Below are positions 29,790 through 39,765 of a DNA stretch of 64,000 nt, one piece after another. The stretch spans positions 1,736,001 to 1,800,000 of the forward strand of contig NC_014145.1 in assembly GCF_000253115.1 (NCBI RefSeq). Direction: 5' to 3'. The stretch is from Thiomonas arsenitoxydans (GTDB lineage Bacteria; Pseudomonadota; Gammaproteobacteria; Burkholderiales; Burkholderiaceae_C). A model generated the notes under the pieces. That model did no database searches. It was given only the letters and a program-made list of their open reading frames with translations, and was not told the origin of the DNA. Position 1 is the stretch's first letter; every line of letters begins with the position of its first letter. Position numbers and translations under genes: made by a program.

Positions 29790-30831
29790 GCCCCGTGGCG
29801 TGCCCTCAAGGTGGATGGTGTGGCTGTCGCCGCTGTTGGCGCTGGGCATTACCGTGGCTTTCGGCGTGGGCATTTTTCTGGCCATGGGCAAGAACCCGGT
29901 CCACGGCCTGAGCATGTTTTTCTGGGAGCCGGTCAAGAGCGCCTACAACCTGTCGGAACTGGCGCTCAAGGCCACGCCGCTCATTCTCATCGGCTTGGGG
30001 CTTGCGGCCTGTTATCGCAGCAATGTGTGGAATATCGGCGCCGAAGGACAGTACATCCTCGGTGCGATTTTCGGCGGCGGCGTGGCGCTGCTGGCAGGCG
30101 ACCACACCTCGCATGTCATCGTCCTGCCCATTTTGCTGGCCGGCATTCTGGGCGGCATGGTGTGGGCGGCGCTGGTGGCGGCACTGCGCGACTGGTTCAA
30201 CGCCAACGAAATCCTGGTCAGCCTGATGCTGGTGTATATCGCGCAATACCTGCTCGACTACCTCGTCTACGGGCCGTGGAAAGACCCGGAGGGCTACAAC
30301 TTTCCGCAGACCAAGATGTTTGCCGATCCCACGCTGCTGGGCCACTTGATTGAAGGCACGCGGCTGAACTGGGGTTTCCCCATCGCGCTGGTCTCAGTGG
30401 GTTTGGTGTGGCTGTTTTTGTTTCGCAGCGTGGCCGGGTTTCGGCTGCAGGTGGGCGGGCTGGCGCCGGGCGCGGCGCGCTACGCCGGGTATTCCTCGCG
30501 CAAGGCGCTGTGGACGGTGCTGCTGATGTCGGGCGGGTTCGCCGGTCTGGCCGGGGCGCTCGACGCCATCGGCCCGCTGCAGCAACTCACGCCACAGGTC
30601 TCGCAGGGCTATGGTTTCGCGGCCATCATCGTGGCCTTCGTCGGCCGCCTCAATCCGGTGGGCATCGTGCTGTCGGGCGCGCTGATGGCGATGTTCTACA
30701 TCGGTGGCGAATTGGCGCAGTCGCGTCTGGGCCTGCCCAATGCGATGACGGGCGTGTTCCAGGGCCTGCTGCTGTTTTCGCTGCTCGCCTGCGATACCTT
30801 GATCTACGACCGCATCCGTTTCAAGCGCTGA
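29776..30831 (+). CDS. Purine/nucleoside ABC importer, permease 1
   Basis: This 351-residue membrane subunit of the BPD_transp_2 type has about ten hydrophobic segments. Family blocks are ALKATPLILIGLGLAACYRSNVWNIGAEGQ and the coupling region GAARYAGYSSRK. It pairs with the next permease to form the channel. ATG 29776, with GGAGGTGG just upstream, was preferred; the start overlaps the ATPase gene by 14 bp, a sign of coupling. Its product resembles YufP/NupB. Confidence 0.92.
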   Translation: MLRLEPRGVPSRWMVWLSPLLALGITVAFGVGIFLAMGKNPVHGLSMFFWEPVKSAYNLSELALKATPLILIGLGLAACYRSNVWNIGAEGQYILGAIFGGGVALLAGDHTSHVIVLPILLAGILGGMVWAALVAALRDWFNANEILVSLMLVYIAQYLLDYLVYGPWKDPEGYNFPQTKMFADPTLLGHLIEGTRLNWGFPIALVSVGLVWLFLFRSVAGFRLQVGGLAPGAARYAGYSSRKALWTVLLMSGGFAGLAGALDAIGPLQQLTPQVSQGYGFAAIIVAFVGRLNPVGIVLSGALMAMFYIGGELAQSRLGLPNAMTGVFQGLLLFSLLACDTLIYDRIRFKR

Positions 30832-30843
30832 AGGACATCACGC

Positions 30844-31764
30844 ATGGATATGGCCGCTTCTCTCATCGCCACCACCCTGAGCGCGGGTACGCCGCTGGCG
30901 CTGGCTTCGCTCGGCCTGCTGATCAACGAAAAGTCGGGCGTGGTCAACCTCGGCGCTGAGGGCATGATGCTGATGGCCGCGGTCATCGGCTTTGCCGTGG
31001 CGCTGCACACCGGCAATCAGTGGGCCGCCTTCGGCGCGGGTGCCGTGACCGGCGCGCTGATGGCCGGCGCCTTGGGGCTGCTGGTGATCTGGCTCAACAC
31101 CAATCAATACGCCACCGGGCTGGCGCTCACCCTGTTCGGCGCCGGGCTGTCGGCCTTTATCGGCATTGACTATGTCGGCAAGACCCTGCCCAACTTTCAG
31201 CCGTGGGACATTCCGGGGCTGAGCGATCTGCCCTTCATCGGCCCGGCGCTATTTCGCCATCATCTCATGGTGTATCTCACTGTGCTGCTGGCGCTTGGTC
31301 TGATCTGGTTTTTCGACCGTACCCGCGCCGGCCTGGTGCTGCGCGCGGTGGGCGAGTCCCCCGAATCGGCACATGCCCTGGGCTATCCGGTGCGGCGCAT
31401 CCGCTTGCTAGCCTTGATGTGCGGCGGCGCGCTGGTGGGTGTTGCAGGCGCTTATCTTTCCGTGATCTACACCCCCTTGTGGGTGCAGGGCATGACGGCG
31501 GGGCGCGGCTGGATCGCGCTGGCGCTGACCACCTTCGCCACCTGGCGCCCGGCGCGCGTGCTGCTCGGCGCGTATCTGTTCGGTGGCGTGACCATGCTGC
31601 AGTTCTTTTTTCAGGGCAGCGGGGTGCAGATTCCGTCGCAATTCCTGTCGATGTTGCCTTACATTGCCACCATCGTCGTGCTGGCGCTGATGTCGCGCAA
31701 CCCACTGTGGATTCGCATCAATATGCCTTCGTCCATCGGCAAGCCGTTCACTCCCGGAGGGTGA
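30844..31764 (+). CDS. Purine/nucleoside ABC importer, permease 2
   Basis: This 306-residue BPD_transp_2 membrane subunit begins with ATTLSAGTPLALASLGLLINEKSG and carries VNLGAEGMMLMAAVIGF, the glycine-rich family block, with a coupling loop near ESAHALGYPVRRIR. It resembles YufQ/NupC. It lies 12 bp after permease 1 and about 60 bp before the binding-protein gene. The three upstream genes and the binding protein form one importer. Confidence 0.92.
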   Translation: MDMAASLIATTLSAGTPLALASLGLLINEKSGVVNLGAEGMMLMAAVIGFAVALHTGNQWAAFGAGAVTGALMAGALGLLVIWLNTNQYATGLALTLFGAGLSAFIGIDYVGKTLPNFQPWDIPGLSDLPFIGPALFRHHLMVYLTVLLALGLIWFFDRTRAGLVLRAVGESPESAHALGYPVRRIRLLALMCGGALVGVAGAYLSVIYTPLWVQGMTAGRGWIALALTTFATWRPARVLLGAYLFGGVTMLQFFFQGSGVQIPSQFLSMLPYIATIVVLALMSRNPLWIRINMPSSIGKPFTPGG

Positions 31765-31788
31765 GTTTTTCTCGCACGCGGGCACGAT

Positions 31789-31800
31789 TTTTGTATACAG
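31789..31800. promoter_or_regulatory. TGTATACA palindrome upstream of the purine binding protein
   Basis: TTTTGTATACAG lies 28 bp upstream of the binding-protein ATG, in the 63-bp gap after permease 2. It is an exact 12-base match to the complement of the site upstream of xdhA. It could be an operator for an internal promoter that boosts binding-protein expression. Confidence 0.6.
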
Positions 31801-31827
31801 TTTCACATCACTTTTACGGAGGACTCC

Positions 31828-32922
31828 ATGTTGAAAACCCTGTTGAAAAAACCGCTGGTCGCGCTTGCGGCCGTGGCCAGTGTGCTGGCGATGAGCACGG
31901 TGCCTGCGCATGCCACCGATCCGCTGAAGGTCGGCTTCGTCTACGTCGGCCCGGTGGGCGATGCCGGCTGGAGCTTTGCGCACAACCAGGCTCGCCTGGC
32001 GCTGCAGGCTAAATTCGGCGACAAGATCAAGACGCAGTTCGTGGAGAGCGTCCCGGAAGGCCCGGATTCGGCGCGCGTCTTCCGCGATCTGGCGCAGCAG
32101 GGCGACGGCCTGATTTTCGCCACCAGCTTTGGCTATATGGAATCGGTGCTGCGCGTGGCCAAAGACTTTCCGAACATCAAGTTCGAGCATGCCACTGGCT
32201 ATAAAACCGCCAAGAACGTCGGCACCTACGACGCCCGCACCTATGAGGGCGCTTACCTCGCCGGTGTGCTCGCCGGCGGCATGACCAAGACCAATGTGCT
32301 GGGCGTGGTGGGTTCAGTGCCCATTCCAGAAGTGATTCGCAACATCGACTCCTTCACCCTCGGGGCGCAATCGGTCAATCCGAAGATCAAGACCAAGGTC
32401 GTCTGGGTGAACAAGTGGTTCGATCCGCCGAAGGAAACCGAGGCCGCCACCTCGCTCATCAACCAGGGCGCCGACGTGCTGTTCCAGAACACCGATTCGC
32501 CCGCCGTGCTGCAGACCGCGGCCAAAATGGGCAAGTACGGTTTTGGCTGGGACAGCAATATGAGCAAATTCGGCGGTAAATCGCATCTGGCCTCGGCCAC
32601 GATCAACTGGGCGCCGCTGTATGAAATGCTCACCGCCGAAGTGCTCAAGGGCGACTGGAAACCCGCGCAATACTGGTGGGGCATGAAGCACGACACCATT
32701 CAGCTGCAGGACATCAGTCCCGCCGTGCCGGAGGCGCTGAAAAAGACCGTGCTCGAGCGCGAGGCCGGTCTGAAGAACGGCAGCTTCAGCATCTGGAAGG
32801 GCCCCATCGTCGATCAGTCTGGCAAGACGATGGTGGCGGCGGGTCAGGTGGCTGACGACAAATTCCTCCACGGCATCACGTTCTACGTGAAGGGTGTGGA
32901 AGGCAAGGTGCCGGGGCAGTAA
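31828..32922 (+). CDS. BMP-family purine/nucleoside-binding protein
   Basis: This 364-residue periplasmic binding protein has a Sec signal peptide (Lys-rich start, then LVALAAVASVLAMSTVPAHA, cleaved after about residue 29), followed by LKVGFVYVGPVGDAGWSFAHN, the BmpA/Med family start, and the EGPDSARVFRDLA segment. There is no lipobox cysteine, so it is probably soluble. It delivers substrate to the two permeases just upstream. GGAGG lies 8 bases before the ATG. The ligand is probably a purine base or nucleoside, judging from the neighbourhood. Confidence 0.93.
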   Translation: MLKTLLKKPLVALAAVASVLAMSTVPAHATDPLKVGFVYVGPVGDAGWSFAHNQARLALQAKFGDKIKTQFVESVPEGPDSARVFRDLAQQGDGLIFATSFGYMESVLRVAKDFPNIKFEHATGYKTAKNVGTYDARTYEGAYLAGVLAGGMTKTNVLGVVGSVPIPEVIRNIDSFTLGAQSVNPKIKTKVVWVNKWFDPPKETEAATSLINQGADVLFQNTDSPAVLQTAAKMGKYGFGWDSNMSKFGGKSHLASATINWAPLYEMLTAEVLKGDWKPAQYWWGMKHDTIQLQDISPAVPEALKKTVLEREAGLKNGSFSIWKGPIVDQSGKTMVAAGQVADDKFLHGITFYVKGVEGKVPGQ

Positions 32923-32943
32923 GCCACCAGAGTTTTGCTTGCT

Positions 32944-32981
32944 GAAAACGGGCCGGTGACTGCATGAGCCGGCCCGTTTTC
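32944..32981. terminator. Bidirectional terminator between binding protein and pirin genes
   Basis: A perfect 13-bp stem, GAAAACGGGCCGG / CCGGCCCGTTTTC, encloses a 12-base loop. T runs result on both strands. It lies 22 bp after the binding-protein stop and 2 bp from the end of the convergent pirin gene, so it can serve both. Confidence 0.88.
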
Positions 32982-32983
32982 AT

Positions 32984-33685
32984 TCAGGCCGCGGCGTCGA
33001 CCAGCACGACCTCCGCCTCTTCGAGGGCAGTCAGACGCAGCAGGGTTTCGTCGCGGATGGCAGCACCGTCGCGAGCTTGCAGACTCACGCCATTGACCTC
33101 CACCTTTCCCCGTGCAGGAACGAGATAGGCCCTGCGGCCCGCGCCCAGCGCGTACTCGACCGAGTCGCCTGCCTTGAGCGTTGCGCCCAGCACTCGGGCA
33201 TCGGCGCGGATCGGAAGCGCTTCGGCGTCGTCTTTCATGCCGCTGGCCAGGGGGATGAACCGGCCGGATCGGTCGGTTTTCGGAAAAGGCTTGGCGCCCC
33301 AGGCCGGCGACTCACCGCGACGGTTGGGCAGAATCCAGATCTGAAAGATGGTCGTCGGGACGGCTTCCCGGTTGAATTCGGAATGCCGGATTCCTGTACC
33401 GGCACTCATCACCTGCACGTCACCCGCTTCGGTGCGCCCGCGATTGCCGAGGCTGTCTTCATGCGTGATGGCGCCCTCGCGGACATAAGTGATGATTTCC
33501 ATGTCGGCGTGGGGATGCGGTGCAAACCCGGTCGATGGCGCGATGGTGTCGTCGTTCCAGACGCGCAGCGCCCCCCAGTTCATGCGCTGAGGGTCGTGAT
33601 ACCCGGCAAATGAAAAGTGGTGCCGCGTGTCCAGCCAGTCGAGGCGGTCGCCGCCGAGTTGTTCAAACGGTCTGCGTTCGATCAT
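32984..33685 (-). CDS. Pirin family protein (YhhW-like)
   Basis: This 233-residue bicupin has the pirin N-terminal metal-binding cupin: HPHADMEIITYVREGAITHED and GDVQVMSAGTGIRHSEFN supply the His and Glu ligands. Related E. coli YhhW has quercetin 2,3-dioxygenase activity in vitro. The biological role here is unknown. The chosen ATG at 33685 has AGGAG upstream; the extra 16 codons up to 33733 do not fit the family. It is convergent with the purine importer operon, with a shared terminator. Confidence 0.9.
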   Translation of the reverse strand: MIERRPFEQLGGDRLDWLDTRHHFSFAGYHDPQRMNWGALRVWNDDTIAPSTGFAPHPHADMEIITYVREGAITHEDSLGNRGRTEAGDVQVMSAGTGIRHSEFNREAVPTTIFQIWILPNRRGESPAWGAKPFPKTDRSGRFIPLASGMKDDAEALPIRADARVLGATLKAGDSVEYALGAGRRAYLVPARGKVEVNGVSLQARDGAAIRDETLLRLTALEEAEVVLVDAAA

Positions 33686-33799
33686 GCCGTGCTCCTGTTG
33701 GAAGTTGGATTTGTAAGGCACAACATAGTGCAAGGGCAGGGGGTTTGCAGGGCAGCAATTCGGGAGAAGGCAACTGCATTTCCAAGGCCTTGCTCCTAA

Positions 33800-34879
<1,080 letters not shown>

Positions 34880-34887
34880 CGCACGGC

Positions 34888-35460
34888 ATGAACCGCCCGC
34901 AATCGCTCAACGATCCCGTCGTGGCGCAGACCCGCGCCTGGGTTGACCGCATGGTGATCGGGCTGAATCTGTGCCCCTTTGCCAAGGCGCCGCAGGTGAA
35001 AGGCCGTATCCGCTATGTCCATTGCGAGGCCACGACGCCCGAGGACTTGCTGAGCCGCCTCGGCGATGAGCTGCAACTGCTGATGCGTACCGCGCCCGAC
35101 GAGGTGGAGACCACCTTGCTCATCCACCCGCACACGCTCGCACATTTCGCGCAGTACAACGCCTTTCTCGACGAGGCCGATGCGCGGGTGGAACAACTCG
35201 GCCTGCGCGGCATCCTGCAGATCGCCAGTTTTCACCCGCAGTATCGGTTTGCCGGCGCTCGCCCGAACGACGTGACCAACGCGACCAATCGCTCGCCGTT
35301 TCCCATGCTGCATCTCATCCGAGAATCCAGCATCGACCGAGCGGTGGCCGCTTTTCCAGAAGCGGCCGCCATCTACCATGCCAACCGGGCGACGATGCGC
35401 CGTCTCGGCAAGCAAGGCATCGCGGCCTTGCTGGCGCAGTGTCGGAGCGGGGCGGGGTAG
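34888..35460 (+). CDS. DUF1415 family protein
   Basis: This 190-residue protein of unknown function is common in Proteobacteria. Typical DUF1415 signatures are VIGLNLCPFAKAP near the start, TTLLIHPHTLAHFAQYNAFLDEAD, and QIASFHPQYRFAGARPNDVTNATNRSPFPMLHLIRE. A conserved Cys and several His suggest metal or redox chemistry, but no activity is known to me. The ATG at 34888 lies 9 bp after the deaminase stop, so cotranscription is likely. Confidence 0.9.
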   Translation: MNRPQSLNDPVVAQTRAWVDRMVIGLNLCPFAKAPQVKGRIRYVHCEATTPEDLLSRLGDELQLLMRTAPDEVETTLLIHPHTLAHFAQYNAFLDEADARVEQLGLRGILQIASFHPQYRFAGARPNDVTNATNRSPFPMLHLIRESSIDRAVAAFPEAAAIYHANRATMRRLGKQGIAALLAQCRSGAG

Positions 35461-35536
35461 GTCAATTTATCCCCATCTGCATCACTGGATTGGCTCGCTG
35501 TAGCATTTGCTCACATTTCGACGTGAGGAGACAGCG

Positions 35537-36526
35537 ATGTGGAACGAAGATCTGAAGGCGCAATTCCAGAGTCTCGCACCGGGCCGTCCCGACGGCGAGT
35601 TGTCCCGGCGTGATTTCGTGCGTACCGCGCTGGGGGTGGGTTTCGCCGCAGCGGCAGGACCGGTGATCGCGCAGACCGTGGTGCAAACCTCTGTGGACGG
35701 CCTGCTCGCTGGAGAGGTGCGGATCGAATCCGGCGGCCAGAAGATTCCGGTCTACCGGGCGCAGCCCAAGGGCAAGACCGATCTGCCCGTGGTGCTGGTG
35801 GTGTCGGAGATTTTCGGGGTGCACGAGTACATCGCCGATGTCGCCAGGCGCTTCGCGCATCAGGGTTATCTGGCGCTGGCGCCCGATCTGTTCGTGCGGC
35901 AAGGCGACCCGATGGCCTATGGCAGCATCGCCGAGGTGATGAGCAAGGTCATCTCCAAAGTGCCCGATGTCCAGGTGATGCAGGATCTGGACGCCTGCCG
36001 AAACTGGGCGCTGGCCAATGGCGGCAAGGCGGGCCATGTCGGCATCACCGGGTTCTGCTGGGGCGGGCGCATGGTCTGGCTTTACTGCGCGCATGCGCCG
36101 GTACAGGCGGGAGTGGCTTGGTATGGTCGCCTGGTCGGCACGCCTTCTGATTTGGCGCCCAAGAACCCGGTGGATATCGTCAAGGAACTCAAGGCGCCCG
36201 TGCTCGGTCTTTACGGCGGCAAAGATCAGGGCATTACGCAGGAATCAGTCGAGCAGATGCGCAAGGCGCTTGCCGACGGCAGCGCTGCGGCCAAGGCGTC
36301 CGAAATCGTGGTGTATCCCGACGCCGGTCACGGTTTTCACGCGGACTACCGGCCCAGCTACAACGCCAAGGACGCCCAGGACGGCTGGAACCGCGCGCTG
36401 GCCTGGCTGCGTCAGCATCAGGTGGTTGCCGTAGCCGCCGCCGACGAGCCGCCGCAGGACGGCATGTGTCAGACGGAACGAGGGTTTCCGCAGACTTTTC
36501 CGGTGGACAAACTGCTCAGCGGCTGA
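35537..36526 (+). CDS. Dienelactone hydrolase family protein with Tat-type signal
   Basis: This 329-residue alpha/beta hydrolase has the nucleophile motif G-F-C-W-G-G (Cys, as in dienelactone hydrolase), an acidic residue after LYGGKDQGI and a histidine in DAGHGFHADY. The N-terminus has SRRDFV followed by a weakly hydrophobic stretch TALGVGFAAAAGPVIAQ, which looks like a twin-arginine signal, so the enzyme may be periplasmic. AGGAGA lies 6 bases before ATG 35537. The substrate is unknown; it is not beside aromatic degradation genes. Confidence 0.9.
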   Translation: MWNEDLKAQFQSLAPGRPDGELSRRDFVRTALGVGFAAAAGPVIAQTVVQTSVDGLLAGEVRIESGGQKIPVYRAQPKGKTDLPVVLVVSEIFGVHEYIADVARRFAHQGYLALAPDLFVRQGDPMAYGSIAEVMSKVISKVPDVQVMQDLDACRNWALANGGKAGHVGITGFCWGGRMVWLYCAHAPVQAGVAWYGRLVGTPSDLAPKNPVDIVKELKAPVLGLYGGKDQGITQESVEQMRKALADGSAAAKASEIVVYPDAGHGFHADYRPSYNAKDAQDGWNRALAWLRQHQVVAVAAADEPPQDGMCQTERGFPQTFPVDKLLSG

Positions 36527-36551
36527 GGTGGTTTTTGGGGTGCCTACGCCC

Positions 36552-36986
36552 TCAGCGAACGACCAGCACCGGCAGTTTGGAATGCGACAGAACCCGCGAG
36601 GTCTGGCTGCCCAGCATGGCCGAGGTCATGCCGCTGCGGCCGTGCGAGGCAATGACGATGGCGTCGCAGCCCTGCTTTTCGGCGGCGGCGAGCAGGCCGC
36701 GCCAGGCTTGGGCGTCTTCTTCCACCACGGTGTCGCAACTCAGCCCGGCCGCATTGATGCGCTCGCTCATGTGCTGCAGCGCCACATTGGCCTGTTTGCG
36801 CACTTCGTCCTGCCACTGGTCCATGCCGACGGGCATGACTTCGATCGCTCCGATGTAGGGATACAGATCGATGACCGAGCAGACGGTGATTTTGGAGCCG
36901 AATTTTTTCGCTAGCTCGATGGTGTAGGGCAGTGCCTTGTCCGCGAGCTCTGAGCCGTCGGTGGACAAGAGTAGATGGTTGAACAT
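36552..36986 (-). CDS. Universal stress protein (UspA family), copy 1
   Basis: This 144-residue single-domain Usp begins LLLSTDGSELADKAL and carries the nucleotide-binding C-terminus VIASHGRSGMTSAMLGS, then SKLPVLVVR. This subgroup usually binds ATP. It lies 25 bp downstream of a closely similar paralogue in the same direction, so the two may be a tandem duplication and may form heterodimers. Confidence 0.93.
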   Translation of the reverse strand: MFNHLLLSTDGSELADKALPYTIELAKKFGSKITVCSVIDLYPYIGAIEVMPVGMDQWQDEVRKQANVALQHMSERINAAGLSCDTVVEEDAQAWRGLLAAAEKQGCDAIVIASHGRSGMTSAMLGSQTSRVLSHSKLPVLVVR

Positions 36987-37011
36987 GGGAGTGCTCCTTT
37001 TGAATGGCTGG

Positions 37012-37446
37012 TCAGCGCAGGACCAGTACCGGAATGGTGGAATGGGTCAGCAGCTTCTGGGTTTCGCTGCCCAGTAGCAGGGCTTGCATGCCGCGGCGTC
37101 CGTGGGAGGCGATCACCACCAGATCGCAACCGCGCTCCTTGGCCACGTCGAGCATGGCTTTCCAGGGGTGGATGTCTTCGGCAATGATGGGCTCGAAGGC
37201 CAGATCAGCGGCCTTGCAGGCGTCCTGCAGGGGCTTGAGGGCGTCTTCAGCCTCTTGCGTGACGTGCACGCGGTACTGATCCGCCGTGATGGGCACGGTT
37301 TCGGCCAGGCCGGAGTAGGGATACGGGTCGGTGACGTTGAGGCCCACCACCGCAGCGCCACAGCTTTTGGCCAAAGCTACTGCATGGGGAATCACTTTTG
37401 CCCCGGTGTCGGAACCGTCGGTGGGGACGAGTATTTTTTTATACAT
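37012..37446 (-). CDS. Universal stress protein (UspA family), copy 2
   Basis: This 144-residue paralogue has the same architecture: ILVPTDGSDTGAKVIPHAVALAKS at the start and VVIASHGRRGMQALLLGSETQ, then STIPVLVLR at the end. It is the first gene of the tandem pair. GGAGATCG lies upstream of its ATG. It is the same length as copy 1, and most of the ATP-binding residues are shared. Confidence 0.93.
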   Translation of the reverse strand: MYKKILVPTDGSDTGAKVIPHAVALAKSCGAAVVGLNVTDPYPYSGLAETVPITADQYRVHVTQEAEDALKPLQDACKAADLAFEPIIAEDIHPWKAMLDVAKERGCDLVVIASHGRRGMQALLLGSETQKLLTHSTIPVLVLR

Positions 37447-37564
37447 ATCGATCTCCGTTTAGAGTAGGTGAGCTGTAGGTGAACTGATCGGGATTGCGGT
37501 GGATATAAGCCTCAATCACTATCCATATGCTGCTCCTCGAATGTATTGGCGGGCTTGTTGCAGA

Positions 37565-38428
37565 TCAAACCTTGCCGGGGGCGCGCCCGGTTGCCACGGG
37601 GCGTGCCGGATCGGCGCACCACTCGCTCCAGGAGCCGGGGTAGAGCAGGCTACCGTCCATGCCCGCGTAGGTCATCGCCAGCAGATTGTGGCAGCCCGTG
37701 ACGCCGGAGCCGCAATGATGGATCACATCGCGCGGGTCCCAGTCTTCGAGCAGCGCGGTGAATTCTTCGCGCAATTGCTCGCGCGATTTGAAGGTGCCGT
37801 CGGGCTGCAGATTGGTCTGAAAGAAGCGGTTTTTCGCCCCGGGAATATGCCCACCGACCGGATCAATCGGCTCGACTTCGCCCGCATATCGCTCCGGCGC
37901 GCGCGCGTCCAGAACGAGGTGCTTGCCGCTGTGCAGGTTGACGAGCACGCCGCGCGCAGGCACGGCGCCCACCAGTGTGGGGCGACGTCTGAAGTCGCCC
38001 GGGACCCTAGCCGCTGGCGCCGTGCCCTCGCTCGTGCCGCCAGCGGCCGTCCAGACCTGCCAGCCGCCGTCGAGCACGGCCACCGCGTCGTGGCCGAGCC
38101 AGCGCAGCATCCACCACAGGCGCACGGCAAAGCTGCCTCCGGTTCGGTCGTAAGCGACGACCTGCTGGTTTTGGCGCAGGCCGAGTTGGGCGAGTCGGGC
38201 TGCGAAGGCGTCGGCATCAGGCAAAGGGTGCCGACCGTTGTGCCCGCTTTTTGGGGAGGACAGATCGCGGTCGAGGTGAAGAAAGATCGCGCCAGGAATA
38301 TGGGCCAGGTCATAGGCCTGCTGGCCCGCTTCGGGCTGGGCGAGGTCATGACTGCAGTCGACGATGAAAGCGTCACGCAGTGCGGCCAGTTCGGAGGCGG
38401 TAATCAGGGTGGTGTAGTGTGAGGACAT
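37565..38428 (-). CDS. sseA: 3-mercaptopyruvate sulfurtransferase (two rhodanese domains)
   Basis: This 287-residue protein has an N-terminal, catalytically silent rhodanese domain with HIPGAIFLHLDRDLSSPKSG and an active C-terminal domain with HHCGSGVTGC. CGSGVT is the loop of mercaptopyruvate sulfurtransferases, as opposed to CRKGVT in thiosulfate sulfurtransferase, so MST is inferred. ATG 38428 (MSSHYTTLITASEL) is chosen; the frame extends to 38476 through the terminator of the upstream gene. It transfers sulfur to cyanide or thiols in the cytoplasm. Confidence 0.9.
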   Translation of the reverse strand: MSSHYTTLITASELAALRDAFIVDCSHDLAQPEAGQQAYDLAHIPGAIFLHLDRDLSSPKSGHNGRHPLPDADAFAARLAQLGLRQNQQVVAYDRTGGSFAVRLWWMLRWLGHDAVAVLDGGWQVWTAAGGTSEGTAPAARVPGDFRRRPTLVGAVPARGVLVNLHSGKHLVLDARAPERYAGEVEPIDPVGGHIPGAKNRFFQTNLQPDGTFKSREQLREEFTALLEDWDPRDVIHHCGSGVTGCHNLLAMTYAGMDGSLLYPGSWSEWCADPARPVATGRAPGKV

Positions 38429-38474
38429 GGTGCGTAGCGTCTGTTCCGAAGCAGGGAATGCGAAACCATAAAGC

Positions 38475-38506
38475 AAAAACCCGCACGGTGGCTTCCGATG
38501 CGGGTT
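38475..38506 (-). terminator. Rho-independent terminator after the Rieske oxygenase
   Basis: On the minus strand the stem AACCCGCA / TGCGGGTT is followed by TTTG. It lies 21 bp after the stop of the Rieske gene (38527) and just upstream of the sulfurtransferase start, so the two genes are separate units. Confidence 0.8.
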
Positions 38507-38526
38507 GAAAAGGGTCTGCAGCCCGC

Positions 38527-39633
38527 TCAGGCTGGAACCTGCAGTTTGTCGCGGTACCAGGCGTGGAAGTGGCGCATGCCGTCTTCCATCGGCGACTGGT
38601 AGGGGCCGTGCTGATCGTCACCGCGCTCAAACAGCGCTTTGCGGCCAGCGTCCATGCGCTCGGCGATTTCGTCGTCTTCTGCACAGGTTTCCATATAGGC
38701 CGCGCGCTCGGCCATGATGAACTCGCGCTCGAACGCTGCGATTTCTTCCGGGTAGAAAAACTCCACCATGTTCAGGGTCTTCTGCGGGCCCAGCGGGTAG
38801 AGCGTGGACACCACAAGCACATGCGGATACCACTCCAGCATGATGTTGGGGTAGAGGGTGAGCCAGATGGCGCCATGTTCGGGCAGCTTTTTGTCGGAGC
38901 GGAAGTTGAGTACCGCCTGATGCCATTTGCTGTACACCGCGCTGCCCGGGTGCTGCAGACCTTCATGAACGCCCACGGTCTGCACGCTCCACTGCGGCGC
39001 GAACTGCCATTGCAGCACGTTGCAATCGACGAACTTGCCCAGCCCGGGGTGGAAGGGCACGACGTGGTAGTCCTCCAGATAGACCTCGATGAAGGTCTTC
39101 CAGTTGTAGTTGCACACGTGCATTTCGGTGTGGTCGTGCACAAAGCCGGTGAAGTCGAACTCCTTGAGCACGGCCAGTTGCGCCATGGTCTGGGCCACGG
39201 GATAGCCGTTGTCCTCGAACAGCATGCCGTTCCAGCGCTGCAGCGGGTAGGTTTGCAGATGCAGGCAGGGGTCTTGCTCGAAGTGCGGGGCGCCGACGAG
39301 TTGACCGTCGAGACCGTAGGTCCAGCGATGCAGCGGGCACACGATATTCTTGCCCGTGCTGCCCATGCCGCGCAGCATCACGGCCTGCCGGTGGCGGCAG
39401 ATGTTGGAGAGCAGTTCAATGCCTTCAGGCCCGTGAATCAGCGCGCGGCCTTCACCTTCCTGGGCGAGCGCGGCGTAGTCGCCGATCTTGGGTACCGTGA
39501 GTTCATGTCCGAGATAGCGCGGGCCGGAGCGGAATATCTGTTCCTGCTCCAGCTTGAACAAGTCGTCATCGAAATAGGTTGAAACCGGCAATTGCAAATG
39601 ATCTTGCGACAGACGAATGCTCAGATCGGACAT
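38527..39633 (-). CDS. Rieske-type aromatic ring-hydroxylating oxygenase, alpha subunit family
   Basis: This 368-residue protein has an N-terminal Rieske domain (CRH at about residues 79-81 and the second pair in CPLHRW) and a C-terminal mononuclear iron domain. The E-D-Y-H-V-V-P-F-H motif supplies the D/E-x3-D-x2-H-x4-H ligands. It lacks a beta subunit, ferredoxin or reductase gene beside it, so its electron donor and substrate are unknown. ATG 39633 (MSDLS) follows GGAGGTG at a rather long distance of 11 bases. It is monocistronic with its own terminator. Confidence 0.9.
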   Translation of the reverse strand: MSDLSIRLSQDHLQLPVSTYFDDDLFKLEQEQIFRSGPRYLGHELTVPKIGDYAALAQEGEGRALIHGPEGIELLSNICRHRQAVMLRGMGSTGKNIVCPLHRWTYGLDGQLVGAPHFEQDPCLHLQTYPLQRWNGMLFEDNGYPVAQTMAQLAVLKEFDFTGFVHDHTEMHVCNYNWKTFIEVYLEDYHVVPFHPGLGKFVDCNVLQWQFAPQWSVQTVGVHEGLQHPGSAVYSKWHQAVLNFRSDKKLPEHGAIWLTLYPNIMLEWYPHVLVVSTLYPLGPQKTLNMVEFFYPEEIAAFEREFIMAERAAYMETCAEDDEIAERMDAGRKALFERGDDQHGPYQSPMEDGMRHFHAWYRDKLQVPA

Positions 39634-39765
39634 GATGGCGATGCACCTCCACAATTCGTTGAAAAGAACCCCTACCTAATGCAGCGGCCGATTGTAGAGT
39701 CCATGCTTCACGCCGAGCCGCGATGCCGCGCCTAAAATGGGCACTTCTCTTCCCTTCGCCACAAG

